A stretch of 64,000 bases of DNA from an uncultured Lentisphaerota bacterium (lineage in GTDB: Bacteria > Verrucomicrobiota > Kiritimatiellia > CAIQIC01): NCBI GenBank assembly GCA_903912445.1, contig CAIWHP010000182.1, positions 1 to 64,000 on the forward strand, in the 5' to 3' direction. Position 1 is the stretch's first letter, and each line of letters starts with the position of its first letter. The translations under genes and the position numbers were made by a program. The notes under the pieces were generated by a model. It ran no database searches, was not told the DNA's origin, and saw only the letters and a program-made list of their open reading frames with translations. Below are positions 35,457 through 44,122 of this stretch, one piece after another.

Positions 35457-36185
35457 ATGAAATGCGCGTTTTGTCTCTGTCTGCTCGGTTTGCAGCTGGC
35501 CGTCCGCGCCGCCACCAACAGCGCCGCCTATCAGGTCCAGCAGCTGGAGGGCTGGACGGTGCACGTCAGCGAAAAGCTGCGCACGGCCGAGCCGGCGGCG
35601 ACGGCGAAGGCGATGGTCTTGCTGACCGCCCAGCTCAAGGAGTTTGTGCGCGTGGTGCCGGCGCCGGCGGTGGCGCACCTGCAAAAGGCGCCGCTCTGGC
35701 TGTCGCCCGTCTATCCCGGCCAGCGCGGGCCGCGGGCCGAGTATCACCCGGGCGCGGGCTGGCTGCGCGCGAATGGCCGCGACCCGGCGATGGTCAAGGC
35801 CGTCGAGATCACCAACGTCCTGATCTTCGAGAAGGAAACCGCGCGCATGCCGATGTTCATCCTCCACGAACTCGCGCACGCCTATCATGACCAGGTGCTG
35901 GGCTTCAACCACGCCGGGATTGAGGCTGCTTACCAGCGTGCCCTCGCGGGCAAGAGCTATGAGGCGGTGAAGCTCTACAACGGCAAGACCGCCCGCGCCT
36001 ACGCGCTGACCAATGCGAAGGAGTATTTCGCCGAGAACACCGAGGCCTTCTTCGGGCGCAACGACGTCTTTCCATTCACCCGCGCCGAGCTCGCGCGGCA
36101 CGATCCGGATATGTACCATCTGCTCCAGCGTTTGTGGGGCTGCCAACTTGAAGCGGAAAAAACCATCAACGGAGCTGGAACATGA
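35457..36185 (+). CDS. Small exported HExxH metallopeptidase-like protein
   Basis: This 242-residue protein has a short Sec signal (FCLCLLGLQLAVRAA). The ATG follows the preceding TAA with no gap. HELAH (H137, E138, H141) is a zinc-binding HExxH motif, and a downstream Glu in EYFAENTEAFFG could be the third ligand, as in gluzincin-type peptidases such as the lethal-factor-like group. The N-terminal half is amphipathic and has no assigned domain. It might process a protein outside the cytoplasm or act on glycan-linked peptide; nothing links it directly to sulfated sugars. The stop overlaps the start of the following sulfatase. Confidence 0.62.
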   Translation: MKCAFCLCLLGLQLAVRAATNSAAYQVQQLEGWTVHVSEKLRTAEPAATAKAMVLLTAQLKEFVRVVPAPAVAHLQKAPLWLSPVYPGQRGPRAEYHPGAGWLRANGRDPAMVKAVEITNVLIFEKETARMPMFILHELAHAYHDQVLGFNHAGIEAAYQRALAGKSYEAVKLYNGKTARAYALTNAKEYFAENTEAFFGRNDVFPFTRAELARHDPDMYHLLQRLWGCQLEAEKTINGAGT

Positions 36186-37672
36186 ACTCAACCTCGCGTC
36201 GTGATTTCCTCAAACTGGCCGGCCTTGGCGTCGCGGCTCTGGCGTGGCGGGCCCCGGCGCTCGCCGCCCCCGCCAAGCCGCTGAATGTGCTGCTGCTGGT
36301 CTCCGACGATTGCCGCGCCGTGCAGGGCTGCTATGGCGCGCCCACGGTGACGCCGCGCATCGATCAGCTGGCGCAGCGCGGCCTGCGCTTCGACCGCGCC
36401 TACTGCCAATATCCGCTCTGCAATCCCAGCCGGGCCTCCTTCCTCACGGGGTTGCGCCCGGACACCACCGGCGTCTCCGAGAACCAGACCTTCTTCCGCG
36501 ACAAGCGCCCCCAGACCGTCACGCTGCCGCAGCTCTTCAAGAACAACGGCTATTTCGTCGCGCGTGTCGGCAAGCTCTATCACTACGGCGTGCCCAAGCA
36601 GATCGGCACCGATGGCATGGATGATCCGGCCTCGTGGGAACAGCGCTACAACCCGCGCGGCCGCGACTGCGACGACGAGGACAAGATCTTCAGCATCATC
36701 ACCGGCGAAAAGGCGCAGGTCGCCGTCGGCAGCGGCAATTACGGCGGCACCTTGAGCTGGCTGGCCTCCGAAGCTTCCGACATCGAGCAGACCGATGGCA
36801 AGATTGCCCTGGAAGCCTGCCGCCTGCTGCGCGAAAACAAAGCCAAGCCGTTTTTCCTGGCCGTGGGTTTTTTCCGCCCGCACACGCCCTATGTCTCGCC
36901 GAAGAAATACTTCGGGCTCTATCCGGCGGAGAAACTCGCGCTGGCGCAGGTGCCCGCCGGGGACCGCGAGGGCAAGCCGCCCGCCGCGCTCACGGTGACG
37001 CCGCCGCACTACGGGATGGACGAGGCGCAGCAGCGCGTGGTGATGCAGGCCTACTACGCCTCGGTCAGCTTCATGGATACGCAGTTCGGCGTCGTGCTCG
37101 ATGAGCTGGAGAAGCAGGGCCTGGCGCAGAATACCGTCGTCGTGTTCTTGAGCGACCATGGCTACCACCTCGGCGAGCACGGCCAGTGGCAGAAGATGAC
37201 CGTTTTCGAGGAGGCCGCGCGCGTGCCGCTGATCATCTCCGCGCCGGGGATGAAAGCCTCCGGCAAGGCCACACAGCGCCTGGCGGAACTCGTGGATGTC
37301 TATCCGACCCTGGCCGACCTCTGCGGGCTGAAGGCGCCCGCGGATTTGGAAGGCAGCAGCCTGCGCCCGCTGCTCGATGACCCCGAGCGCGCCTGGAAGA
37401 AGGGCGCGTTCACCCAGGTGCGCCACGGGCTCCGCGGCGGGCTGGGCTCCAAAGGGCCCAAGGGCAGGAGCATGGCGGACGGCCGCAGCGTGCGCACCGA
37501 GCGCTACCGCTACACCGAGTGGAACGCGGGTGCGGCCGGCGCGGAACTCTATGACCACACCAGCGACCCCCGGGAACTGCACAACCTCGCCGCCGACCCG
37601 AAGTGCGCCGCCGTGGTGCAGGAATTGAAGGCGATGCTGCACGGCGGCTGGCAGGCCGCGAAACCGCAGTGA
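36182..37672 (+). CDS. Tat-exported sulfatase (iduronate-2-sulfatase-like)
   Basis: This 496-residue protein has a Tat signal: SRRDFLKLAGLGVAALAWR (residues 4-22). Core: LNVLLLVSDDCRAVQGCYG and C80-N-P-S-R in LCNPSRASFLTG, then GKLYHYG, FFLAVGFFRPHTPY and SDHGYHLGEHGQWQKMTVFE. These match the gene at 28210, which is Sec-exported, so two paralogues use different export routes. Tat export suggests folding, and possibly formylglycine formation, before export. It should act on 2-sulfated or similar residues. ATGA overlap with the peptidase-like gene. Confidence 0.92.
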   Translation: MNSTSRRDFLKLAGLGVAALAWRAPALAAPAKPLNVLLLVSDDCRAVQGCYGAPTVTPRIDQLAQRGLRFDRAYCQYPLCNPSRASFLTGLRPDTTGVSENQTFFRDKRPQTVTLPQLFKNNGYFVARVGKLYHYGVPKQIGTDGMDDPASWEQRYNPRGRDCDDEDKIFSIITGEKAQVAVGSGNYGGTLSWLASEASDIEQTDGKIALEACRLLRENKAKPFFLAVGFFRPHTPYVSPKKYFGLYPAEKLALAQVPAGDREGKPPAALTVTPPHYGMDEAQQRVVMQAYYASVSFMDTQFGVVLDELEKQGLAQNTVVVFLSDHGYHLGEHGQWQKMTVFEEAARVPLIISAPGMKASGKATQRLAELVDVYPTLADLCGLKAPADLEGSSLRPLLDDPERAWKKGAFTQVRHGLRGGLGSKGPKGRSMADGRSVRTERYRYTEWNAGAAGAELYDHTSDPRELHNLAADPKCAAVVQELKAMLHGGWQAAKPQ

Positions 37673-37688
37673 ACGGAAAGAAATTTCC

Positions 37689-40600
37689 ATGACCACACAC
37701 CCGCTTTGTCGGCGTGATTTTCTCAAACTCGCCGGGGTCGCAGCGCTAGGCTTTCCCATCCTTGGGAAAACTGCTCCGGCCGCTTCCCCCTTCGACTCCG
37801 CTGGTTCGACTGCGCTCACCACAGGTCAGGGCAGGCAATCCTTGGAAAAGTCCAAGCCGAACATCCTGTTCATCATCACCGACCAGCAGTTCGCCGAGGT
37901 GATGAGCTGCCGGATGGGCAAACAATTTCTCAATACGCCGTCGATGGATGGCCTCGCCGCGGGCGGCCTGCTCTGTTCGCGCGCCTACAGCTCCAATCCG
38001 CTGTGCATACCGCTGCGCAACTCGCTCTTCACCGGCCGCTATCCGCACGAGACCGGCATCACCAGCAACGACACGCGGGAGCCGCTCGATCCGCAGAAGT
38101 TCCCTTGCATGGGCACCTATTTCCGCAACGCGGGCTATGAGACGGCCTATAGCGGCAAGTGGCATCTGAACTTCAATCCGCGCGACCAGCAGGCGCATGG
38201 CTTTGAAATCTTTGCGGAGAAAAGTCCCGGCGGCCACGACGCCGGCGTCACCGCGGGCGCGGAAAAATTCCTCGCGCAGGCGCACGCGAAGCCGTTCCTG
38301 CTGGTCGCCAGCTATCTCAACCCGCACAACATCTGCGAATGGGCGCGCCGGCTTGCGGGCCGCGAGCAGGCGCTGAACTGCGGCGAGATCGGCACGCCGC
38401 CCGCGCTGGAACAGCTGCCGCCGCCGCCGGCGAATCTTGCGCCGCCCGTGAACGAGCCCGACGGCATGACGCTGATCCGCCGCGGCTATCAGGTGGAAAA
38501 CGGCCCGTTTCCCGTTGGCAAGTTCACGCCGGACGACTGGCGCAAACATCGTTGGGGCTATTACCGCATGGCCGAGCTGGTGGATGCCGAGATCGGCAAG
38601 CTGCTCGCCGCGCTGAAGAAAACCGGGCTCGCCGGGAACACGCTGATCGTGTTCACCGCCGACCACGGCGATTGTGCCGGCGCACACGGCTTCAACCAGA
38701 AGACGGTCTTCTACGAGGAGTCGGCCCGCGTCCCGCTGCTCATCAACTGGCCCGGCAGGACTCTGGTCGCGGTCAGCGACAAGCTGATCAACATCGGCAT
38801 CGACATCCTGCCGACGCTGCTCGACGCCGCGGGCGTTGCCGCTCCACCCGCGTTGCCCGGCCGCAGCCTGCTGCCGCTGGCGCTCGGCAAGGGCACCGGC
38901 GACTGGCGCGAGTTCGTCGTTGTGCAAAACCATATGGTGCAGACCGGCATGGTGGATGGGCTCAAGCCGGAGATGGCCGGCCGTATGGTGCGGACCGACC
39001 GCTATAAATACTGCGTCTACGGCTGCGGCCAGCGGCGCGAATCGCTCGTGGATTTGCAAACCGATCCGGGCGAGATGAAAAACCTCGCCGCCGATCCCAA
39101 CTGCCGCGACATCCTGCTGCAGCACCGCGCGCTGCTGACGAAGTACGGCGAGGAGCAACATGACCCGCTGGTTGCGGAACTGCTCGCCAACGAGGTGGGA
39201 CCGCGCCCGTTCACGCCCCCGGACAACGCGATGCCAAAAGCGCCGCGCGGCAACAAGAGGGGGAAGAAGGCCGCCAGGGGCGAACCGCCATGGACAAGTG
39301 CGGTTGCCGGTCATAAATCCGGCCCGGGCTCCCTTATGCGAAATATACTGCGCTCGCTCTTGCACGTGTGTGTGGTCCTGCCCCTGCTCAACGGTGTCCG
39401 GCTCTGCGCCGCCGAGCCGGTCATGGATGTCTATGTCAGCACCGGCGACAACCATTTTCTCGGGTCGTCGTTGCCGATCGATTCGCCTGCGAGCATCGAG
39501 GCCACCTTTGATCTGTTCAAGAACGTCAACCATGCACGGCGCATCTACTGGCGCGGGCTGGAGGAGGCGTGCTGGGTCTCCACCATGCATGAGCGGCCCG
39601 AGAACTGCCGCTATCACTCCTATTGGGAATGGACGCGGGCGCTCTACGCGGGCGTGAAACCGGACGAGCTTGCCGTGAAGGCGGCGCGCGCGCGCGGTAT
39701 GGAAATCTGGGGCATGGGCACGCTGTGGGATTGGGGCGCACCAGCGGATACCCCCACGTTCAACGACTATCCTTTCCCGTTTGAATCACAACTCAAGCGC
39801 GCCCATCCCGAGTGGGCGCCGGCGGACAAACATGGCGCGCGCCGCCAGGGTGGCCCGCTTGAACTGGGCTATCCCGAAGCGCGCAAGGCGCTGGTGGAGC
39901 TCACGGTGCGGGAGACCCTCAAGGCCGGTTACGATGGCATCTGCCTGCTTACCTATGTGGAGAATTATGCGCTGCGCTTCCAGGATGAGTTCGGGTACAG
40001 CGATCCCATCGTGAAGGATTTCCAGCAGCAGTATAAGCTGGACTTGCGCACGGAGCCGTTTCGTCGTTTCGCCTCGCGCGAGGACTGGCTGCGGCTGCGG
40101 GGGGGCTACGTCACCGCTTTCCTGCGCGAGTTGAAGGCCGCACTCGAAAAACACAAGGTCAAGCTCGGCATGGTGGTGAACTCGAACGATCCGCGCCAGC
40201 CGCAATCATGGAACGTGCCGGAGCTCGTGCTGACCGCGGGCAGCCACCACATGGACGTGGACACATGGGTGCGCGAGGGCCTGGTGGACGCGCTGCTCAT
40301 TTACGGGAACAACAGCGGCCCGTCGCAAGTGAAGACGCTGGAGGATCTGCGCTTCCTCGCGCGCGGCACCAAGACGGAAGTCAGCGTGCTCACGTCCGGC
40401 CCCTTTCGCGAGGGCTGGAAACCTTTTCAAGACCAAGGCATGCCTACGGTGCTTGCCGTGAGTGATGACGCGCAGCATCTCGAACGCGGGTTTGTGCCGG
40501 AACAGACCGCGGCAGCCCTGCAAAGCCAGGAAGTGAGCCGCAGGCAACGCGCGCTGCAGCAGTGCGTCACGGGCGCGCTCAAGCTGGACGACGCGGCGCT

Positions 40601-42602
40601 CGCCGCCGCCGTCCGCTCGCCGAACCTGATCGAGCGCCGGCTCGCGCTGCAAGCCCTGGGCAAAGCAAAGGCAACAGACCTCCAGCCTTTGCTCGCAGGC
40701 TTGGGCGATGCAGAAAACGGAGCGCGCTGTGCCGCTGCCCTGGCGCTGGCCGACCGGAAAGATCCCGCCGCATGCCAGGCCCTGTTGCAGTCGGTAGAGC
40801 GGAACGGCAACCATATGCTGCGCGAGTGCGTAATCATCGCCTTGCGTAAACTGATGCCGTTGCCGGTCGCGGAACTTTCTGACGCGGCGCTCAACTCGAA
40901 AAACGCCGGGGTGCGTGAGGTCGCCCTACGTACGCTCCAAGTTCACGCCAAGCCGGCCTTGCTGCCCGTCTTCCGCGCCGGTATGAAGGATACGGAGCGC
41001 TTTCCGCGCTTCGCCGCTGCCGAGGCGCTGGGCAACATCACCCACAGCGCCGAAGCCATCGAGCTGCTCATCGCCACATTGAAGGAGGACGACCCCGCCA
41101 TCGCCAACCGCGCCGCAGCCTCGCTGGGCAAGCTGGTGACCTTGAAGCAACGCGAGACCGAACCGTTGCGCGGGCAGATCCTCGCCGCGCTGCTGACCGC
41201 CTTCGAGCGGCATCGTGATGCAACGCGGGCCGATGCCGACTGGGGGTGGCGGCCCGTCGGGAATGCGATCCTGGATTGCGGCACCGAGGGTGTTGCCGCG
41301 CTTTGCAGACTGCGCGATCATTCCGGCGACGCGCGCCTCGCGGAACTCGCCTGGCGCGTCGCCGATCTCACCCAGAGGGTCCATGCTTTCAGCTGGGTCA
41401 CGCCGGAGCAAAACGAAGCCGCGATGCAGCGCCGGCCGCCGCGTGGGCGTGACCTTCGCGTAGGCGTCGATGTAAAGACCATCGCCGAGGCGATCAAGAA
41501 GGCGCAGCCGGGCGACACGGTGCACTTGCAGCCGATCGTCTATCACGACTTCGCGGGTTTCTTTGCCAAGCAAGGCGCGCCCGGCAAGCCGGTCACGCTC
41601 GACGGGCATGGTGCGACGCTCGAAGGCTCCGACCCGCTCGACCCCAAGCAGTGGAAGGAAGTCGCCCCGGGGTTGTTTGCCAACGACAACCTGCTGCCGC
41701 GGCTCGACGACGCGGTGCTCACACGCTGGTTTTTCCTCTGGAATGGTAAGATGAACCACATGAACCGCACCTCGAAGGGGCCCAAGGCGCCGTTCAAAAA
41801 GATGGAGGAACTGCAGCCCGGCGAGTGGACTTTTGTCCAAGATAAAGCGCGCGAGAAGCCCCCCTCGAAACAAGTCTTCGGCACGTTCTATGTGAAAATT
41901 CCGGCCGGGCAGAAGCTGGCCGATGCTCACATCTCCGCGCCGATGCGCTCGGCGGGCGTGCAGTTGAGCGGCGCCAACGCGCACCTCGTCATCCGGAACA
42001 TCACGGCCACGCATGTTTATAACGACGGCTTCAACATCCACGGCGATTGCCGCGACGTTGTCTTCGAGAACATCCGCGCCATCGGGTGCGGCGATGACGG
42101 CATCAGCGCGCACGAGAGCGCCGAGTATCGCGTAGACGGCCTGGTCTCCATCGGCAACAGCACGGGCATCACCGATACCGGCGGGGCCCACACGAGCTAT
42201 AACCACGTGTTCATCGCCGGCTGCCTCGGCTACGATCTGTTCTTCCTGAATAACGGCCGCTATCAGGTCGCGAACGCCGTCGTGCTCTCGTCCTCGGAGC
42301 ACCCGCTGGACGTGAGCGCGAACCAGGACGAGCACTGCGAGCTGATCCTCGACAACGTCCTGCTCCGCCGCCTCGGCAAAACCGTGCCGGCGCAAGTGAC
42401 CAAGGGCGCCACGTTGCAGGCGAAACGCGTCACGGTGGAAGACATGGACCTGACCGCCGGGGGCGTGGTGACGTTCGAGAACTGTCTCGTCAACGGCAAG
42501 GCCAAACCCGAAGGCACGCCGGCGACAGGCGCGGACAAGGCGCAGCTCATCAAGGCAGTCGTTCCCGCCGGCTACCAGGCGGAATTCACGAGGCAAAAAT
42601 GA
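37689..42602 (+). CDS. Giant fusion: Tat-exported sulfatase + TIM barrel + HEAT repeats + beta-helix
   Basis: This 1637-residue protein is several times longer than a sulfatase. Residues 5-30 form a Tat signal (CRRDFLKLAGVAALGFP). Residues 34-56 come from nested repeats, and about 57-500 are a sulfatase core (PNILFIITDQQ, C106-I-P-L-R, GKWHLNF, FTADHGDCAG). A Lys-rich linker follows. At M550 (39336) a full second Sec signal appears (NILRSLLHVCVVLPLLNG). The remainder has a TIM-barrel part (YDGICLLTYVENYALRF), HEAT-like repeats (about 940-1215) and a right-handed beta-helix (about 1250-1637, QLSGANAHLVIRNITATHVY). Either the stop between two genes was lost, or the internal ATG is a real second start. 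An assembly or sequencing error is also possible. Confidence 0.75.
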   Translation: MTTHPLCRRDFLKLAGVAALGFPILGKTAPAASPFDSAGSTALTTGQGRQSLEKSKPNILFIITDQQFAEVMSCRMGKQFLNTPSMDGLAAGGLLCSRAYSSNPLCIPLRNSLFTGRYPHETGITSNDTREPLDPQKFPCMGTYFRNAGYETAYSGKWHLNFNPRDQQAHGFEIFAEKSPGGHDAGVTAGAEKFLAQAHAKPFLLVASYLNPHNICEWARRLAGREQALNCGEIGTPPALEQLPPPPANLAPPVNEPDGMTLIRRGYQVENGPFPVGKFTPDDWRKHRWGYYRMAELVDAEIGKLLAALKKTGLAGNTLIVFTADHGDCAGAHGFNQKTVFYEESARVPLLINWPGRTLVAVSDKLINIGIDILPTLLDAAGVAAPPALPGRSLLPLALGKGTGDWREFVVVQNHMVQTGMVDGLKPEMAGRMVRTDRYKYCVYGCGQRRESLVDLQTDPGEMKNLAADPNCRDILLQHRALLTKYGEEQHDPLVAELLANEVGPRPFTPPDNAMPKAPRGNKRGKKAARGEPPWTSAVAGHKSGPGSLMRNILRSLLHVCVVLPLLNGVRLCAAEPVMDVYVSTGDNHFLGSSLPIDSPASIEATFDLFKNVNHARRIYWRGLEEACWVSTMHERPENCRYHSYWEWTRALYAGVKPDELAVKAARARGMEIWGMGTLWDWGAPADTPTFNDYPFPFESQLKRAHPEWAPADKHGARRQGGPLELGYPEARKALVELTVRETLKAGYDGICLLTYVENYALRFQDEFGYSDPIVKDFQQQYKLDLRTEPFRRFASREDWLRLRGGYVTAFLRELKAALEKHKVKLGMVVNSNDPRQPQSWNVPELVLTAGSHHMDVDTWVREGLVDALLIYGNNSGPSQVKTLEDLRFLARGTKTEVSVLTSGPFREGWKPFQDQGMPTVLAVSDDAQHLERGFVPEQTAAALQSQEVSRRQRALQQCVTGALKLDDAALAAAVRSPNLIERRLALQALGKAKATDLQPLLAGLGDAENGARCAAALALADRKDPAACQALLQSVERNGNHMLRECVIIALRKLMPLPVAELSDAALNSKNAGVREVALRTLQVHAKPALLPVFRAGMKDTERFPRFAAAEALGNITHSAEAIELLIATLKEDDPAIANRAAASLGKLVTLKQRETEPLRGQILAALLTAFERHRDATRADADWGWRPVGNAILDCGTEGVAALCRLRDHSGDARLAELAWRVADLTQRVHAFSWVTPEQNEAAMQRRPPRGRDLRVGVDVKTIAEAIKKAQPGDTVHLQPIVYHDFAGFFAKQGAPGKPVTLDGHGATLEGSDPLDPKQWKEVAPGLFANDNLLPRLDDAVLTRWFFLWNGKMNHMNRTSKGPKAPFKKMEELQPGEWTFVQDKAREKPPSKQVFGTFYVKIPAGQKLADAHISAPMRSAGVQLSGANAHLVIRNITATHVYNDGFNIHGDCRDVVFENIRAIGCGDDGISAHESAEYRVDGLVSIGNSTGITDTGGAHTSYNHVFIAGCLGYDLFFLNNGRYQVANAVVLSSSEHPLDVSANQDEHCELILDNVLLRRLGKTVPAQVTKGATLQAKRVTVEDMDLTAGGVVTFENCLVNGKAKPEGTPATGADKAQLIKAVVPAGYQAEFTRQK
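37752..37850 (+). repeat. Composite repeat: TTCCAA palindromes flanking a PFDSA-type element
   Basis: From left to right: TTTCCCATCCTTGGGAAAA (37752-37770), a short spacer, a PFDSA-type element (37788-37835, translated PFDSAGSTALTTGQGR), then half of a TTCCAA palindrome (AATCCTTGGAAAAG to 37850). All of it is translated in frame after the Tat signal. Compared with the gene at 42599, where the two palindromes are only about 15 bp apart, the PFDSA element looks inserted into or beside an older palindrome pair. Confidence 0.82.
39336..39414 (+). other. Internal in-frame signal peptide and possible second start
   Basis: ATG at 39336 opens MRNILRSLLHVCVVLPLLNG, a textbook Sec signal ending near RLCAAE, inside the fused reading frame. 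A protein starting here would have 1088 residues (TIM barrel, HEAT repeats, beta-helix). No strong ribosome site is seen just upstream. A TAA in another frame around 39313 would close the sulfatase if one base were added or removed. Confidence 0.55.
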
Positions 42603-44122
42603 AGCAGACCAACGCAACGGACCGGCGGGATTTTCTGCGGCTGGCGGGACTCGGTATCCTTGGTGCGGCGCTGGGTTTTCCAAGGCTTGGAAAAAGCGCT
42701 GCTGGCGGTTTCCAAGGCCTGGAAAAGCGGAAGCCCAACTTTGTCTTCATCCTGATTGACGATCTCGGCTGGGCGGACCTCGGCTGCTACGGCAGCAAGT
42801 TCCATGAAACGCCGAACCTCGACCGTTTTGCCGCGGGCGCGATGCATTTCACCGATGGCTACGCCGCCTGCGCGGTCTGCTCGCCGACGCGGGCGAGCAT
42901 CCTGACCGGCAAGTATCCGGCGCGGCTGCACATCACCGACTGGATCTCGGGAGAAGGCAACCGGCCGTCGCAGAGGCTGACCATCCCCGAGTGGCAGAAA
43001 TTCCTGCCGCTGACGGAAACGACCATCGCCAAGGCGCTGAAGCCCGCCGGCTATACGAGCGCGGTCATCGGCAAGTGGCACCAGGGTGGCCCCGATTATT
43101 TCCCCCTGCACCACGGCTTCGATGTGAACATCGCGGGCGGCGATATCGGACATCCGGCCTCCTACTTCTGGCCGTTCGGCGCGGAAAACAACCATCACCG
43201 CGTGCCCGGCCTCGCCGAGCGCGGTGGCAAGGAAGGCAACTACCTGACCGACCAGCTCACCGACGAGGCGGAGCAGTTCATCGCCGCGAACAAAGACAAA
43301 CCCTTCTTCCTCTATTTCGCGCACTACGCCGTCCACACGCCGCTGATGGCCAAGCCCGACAAGCTCGCCAAGTACAAGGCGAAGACGCCGGTGGATGGAC
43401 AGACGAATGCGACCTACGCCGCGATGATGGAGAGCGTGGATGAAAGCGTCGGCCGGATCCTACGTCAGCTCGAATCGCTCGGCCTCGCCGAGAACACGGT
43501 TGTGGTTTTCACCGGCGATAACGGCGGGCTGTGGCCGCAGGCGACGTGTAATGCGCCGCTGCGCGCCGGCAAGGGCTTCGCCTACGAGGGCGGCACGCGC
43601 GAGCCGTTCATCATCCGCTGGCCCGGCGTCACCAAGCCCGGCGCCATCTGTGCGACGCCGGTGTGCAGCATAGATTTCTTCCCGACGCTGCTGGAGATCG
43701 CGGGAGTGCCGCTGCCGGGCGCGGTGGACGGCCTCAGCCTCGTGCCGCTGCTCAAGCAGGCCGGCGTGCCGGCGCGCGATGCGCTCTACTGGCATTACCC
43801 CCATTATTGGGGCGGCGTCCCGCCGCGCGTGCGCCCGTTCGGCGCCGTGCGCGCCGGCGACTGGAAGCTGATCGAGTTCTTTGAGGACATGAACTGCGAA
43901 CTCTACAACCTCAAGGACGATCTGGGCGAAGCGCGCGACCTGGCGAAGGATAAGCCGGAGAAGGTCGCCGAGCTGCGCGCCAAGCTGCACGCCTGGCGCG
44001 CAGCCGTCGGCGCACAGATGCCCGCGCCGAATGCGAACTACAACCCCGCCGCCGTGCCCCGCACCAAGAAGGGCAAGCGCGTCGCCGACGCCGAACAGCG
44101 TGTGATGGCGACGGAGTCGTAA
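42599..44122 (+). CDS. Tat-exported sulfatase, last gene of the block
   Basis: This 507-residue protein has a Tat signal DRRDFLRLAGLGILGAALG (residues 8-26). A linker GFPRLGKSAAGGFQGLEK, encoded by two TTCCAA palindromes (42676-42726), joins it to PNFVFILIDDLGWADLGCYG. The site is C94-S-P-T-R in VCSPTRASILTG; GKWHQGG and FTGDNGG follow. It is an arylsulfatase-A-like enzyme expected to act on glycan sulfate esters. It overlaps the preceding giant gene by 4 bp and ends the 44-kb + strand run; the next gene is on the other strand. Confidence 0.92.
   Translation: MKQTNATDRRDFLRLAGLGILGAALGFPRLGKSAAGGFQGLEKRKPNFVFILIDDLGWADLGCYGSKFHETPNLDRFAAGAMHFTDGYAACAVCSPTRASILTGKYPARLHITDWISGEGNRPSQRLTIPEWQKFLPLTETTIAKALKPAGYTSAVIGKWHQGGPDYFPLHHGFDVNIAGGDIGHPASYFWPFGAENNHHRVPGLAERGGKEGNYLTDQLTDEAEQFIAANKDKPFFLYFAHYAVHTPLMAKPDKLAKYKAKTPVDGQTNATYAAMMESVDESVGRILRQLESLGLAENTVVVFTGDNGGLWPQATCNAPLRAGKGFAYEGGTREPFIIRWPGVTKPGAICATPVCSIDFFPTLLEIAGVPLPGAVDGLSLVPLLKQAGVPARDALYWHYPHYWGGVPPRVRPFGAVRAGDWKLIEFFEDMNCELYNLKDDLGEARDLAKDKPEKVAELRAKLHAWRAAVGAQMPAPNANYNPAAVPRTKKGKRVADAEQRVMATES
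42676..42726 (+). repeat. TTCCAA palindrome pair inside a Tat-signal/mature junction
   Basis: TTTTCCAAGGCTTGGAAAA (42676-42694) and TTTCCAAGGCCTGGAAAA (42709-42726). Both are translated without disrupting the frame, as FPRLGK and FQGLEK. Confidence 0.88.
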
